DNA from: Rhizobium sp. BK196
GTDB taxonomy: Bacteria > Pseudomonadota > Alphaproteobacteria > Rhizobiales > Rhizobiaceae
Length of the DNA stretch: 64,000 bases
Assembly (NCBI RefSeq): GCF_014193255.1
Contig: NZ_JACHZB010000003.1
Span: 496,001 to 560,000, forward strand
Direction of reading: 5' to 3'
The translations under genes and the position numbers were made by a program. The notes under the pieces were generated by a model that saw nothing but the letters and a program-made list of their open reading frames with translations, made no database searches and had not been told where the DNA came from. Shown here piece after piece: positions 63,796 to 64,000 of the stretch. How positions within the stretch are numbered: position 1 is the first letter of the stretch; every line of letters begins with the position of its first letter.

Positions 63796-64000
63796 TTACA
63801 TTTTCTCGCCGGGCAGCAGGCTTGCCTGTTTCACCCATGATGTAAACTGCGCCTCGTCAATCTCATCCTGTTCGTGGATGTGGAAATAGCGTGTTTGCGC
63901 TGTCCTGGATTCTTCTGGCGGTACAGGCTGCAAGGCAGCGCCGCGGAAGAAGGCGACCTTCATGTATTTGTTGTAGCAATGGATGCCGAGGAACCAGCCG
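63796..64000 (-). CDS. DUF1801 family protein (5' part outside window)
   Basis: Only the C-terminal 67 codons are in the window. FLGIHCYNKYMKVAFFRGAA and RYFHIHEQDEIDEAQFTSWV match the second half of DUF1801 proteins. It lies 13 bp before the next DUF1801 gene on the same strand, so the two are probably a tandem duplicate in one operon. Confidence 0.75.
   Translation of the reverse strand, partial: GWFLGIHCYNKYMKVAFFRGAALQPVPPEESRTAQTRYFHIHEQDEIDEAQFTSWVKQASLLPGEKM

Overview
The window looks like chromosomal DNA of a Rhizobium-type alphaproteobacterium (Rhizobiaceae). It is GC-rich with strongly GC3-biased codons. It carries the FeuN/FeuP/FeuQ - cycHJKL - DegP - two-component - GlnE - PleC - PepN block that I associate with fast-growing rhizobia. 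I see no rRNA, tRNA, CRISPR array, insertion sequence or prophage. The species cannot be fixed from the sequence alone.

Layout. 1-2.7 kb: divergent polyamine-type genes, a class III aminotransferase cut by the left edge and a gamma-glutamylputrescine-synthetase-like enzyme. 2.8-6.7 kb: lipid kinase, MFS exporter, and an HxlR regulator divergent from a quinone-oxidoreductase-like enzyme. 6.75-8.7 kb: the magnesium channel gene mgtE, with an unusual 5' leader (18-codon Pro-containing ORF followed by competing hairpins over the mgtE ribosome site) and a large nested palindrome downstream. 8.7-14.9 kb: Lrp regulator with divergent EamA exporter, L,D-transpeptidase lipoprotein, ETF-ubiquinone oxidoreductase and SDR enzyme (sharing a LiuR-like box), and an APH-like kinase. 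15-21.4 kb: RND efflux adaptor and pump, then a class D beta-lactamase divergent from an AmpR-like LysR regulator. 21.5-25.3 kb: truncated Hsp70-like protein, family-4-like uracil-DNA glycosylase with most Fe-S cysteines missing, two small proteins, and a protein with two apparent winged helices. 25.4-33.3 kb: EamA transporter, a soluble chemoreceptor-like protein with reversed domain order, PepN, and a PleC-type kinase. 33.3-40.2 kb: glnE, an OmpR/EnvZ-type pair, and degP. 40.3-42.1 kb: ArsR-SRPBCC-VOC-DoxX operon. 42.1-49.3 kb: cytochrome c maturation operon ccmI-E-F-H (cycHJKL), a surface lipoprotein, and feuQ-feuP-feuN. 49.6-64 kb: accessory material made of transporters, small enzymes and regulators (LysR/cupin, TetR/DUF1348, two MocR proteins, CGNR protein/alpha-beta hydrolase, VOC and DUF1801 proteins).

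How it fits together. The central block concerns the envelope and periplasm: osmosensing (FeuNPQ), periplasmic protein quality control (DegP plus a two-component pair), cytochrome c assembly, nitrogen-status control of glutamine synthetase (GlnE) and polar cell-cycle signalling (PleC). The 10-21 kb region adds envelope defence: L,D-transpeptidase, RND pump and an inducible-looking OXA beta-lactamase. Many flanking genes are paired regulator/target divergons with visible palindromes between them. The strongest candidates for new biology are the mgtE leader, the AmpR-like/class D divergon, the reversed chemoreceptor-like protein, two palindromic intergenic elements, and a symmetric four-half-site operator at 61.7 kb.
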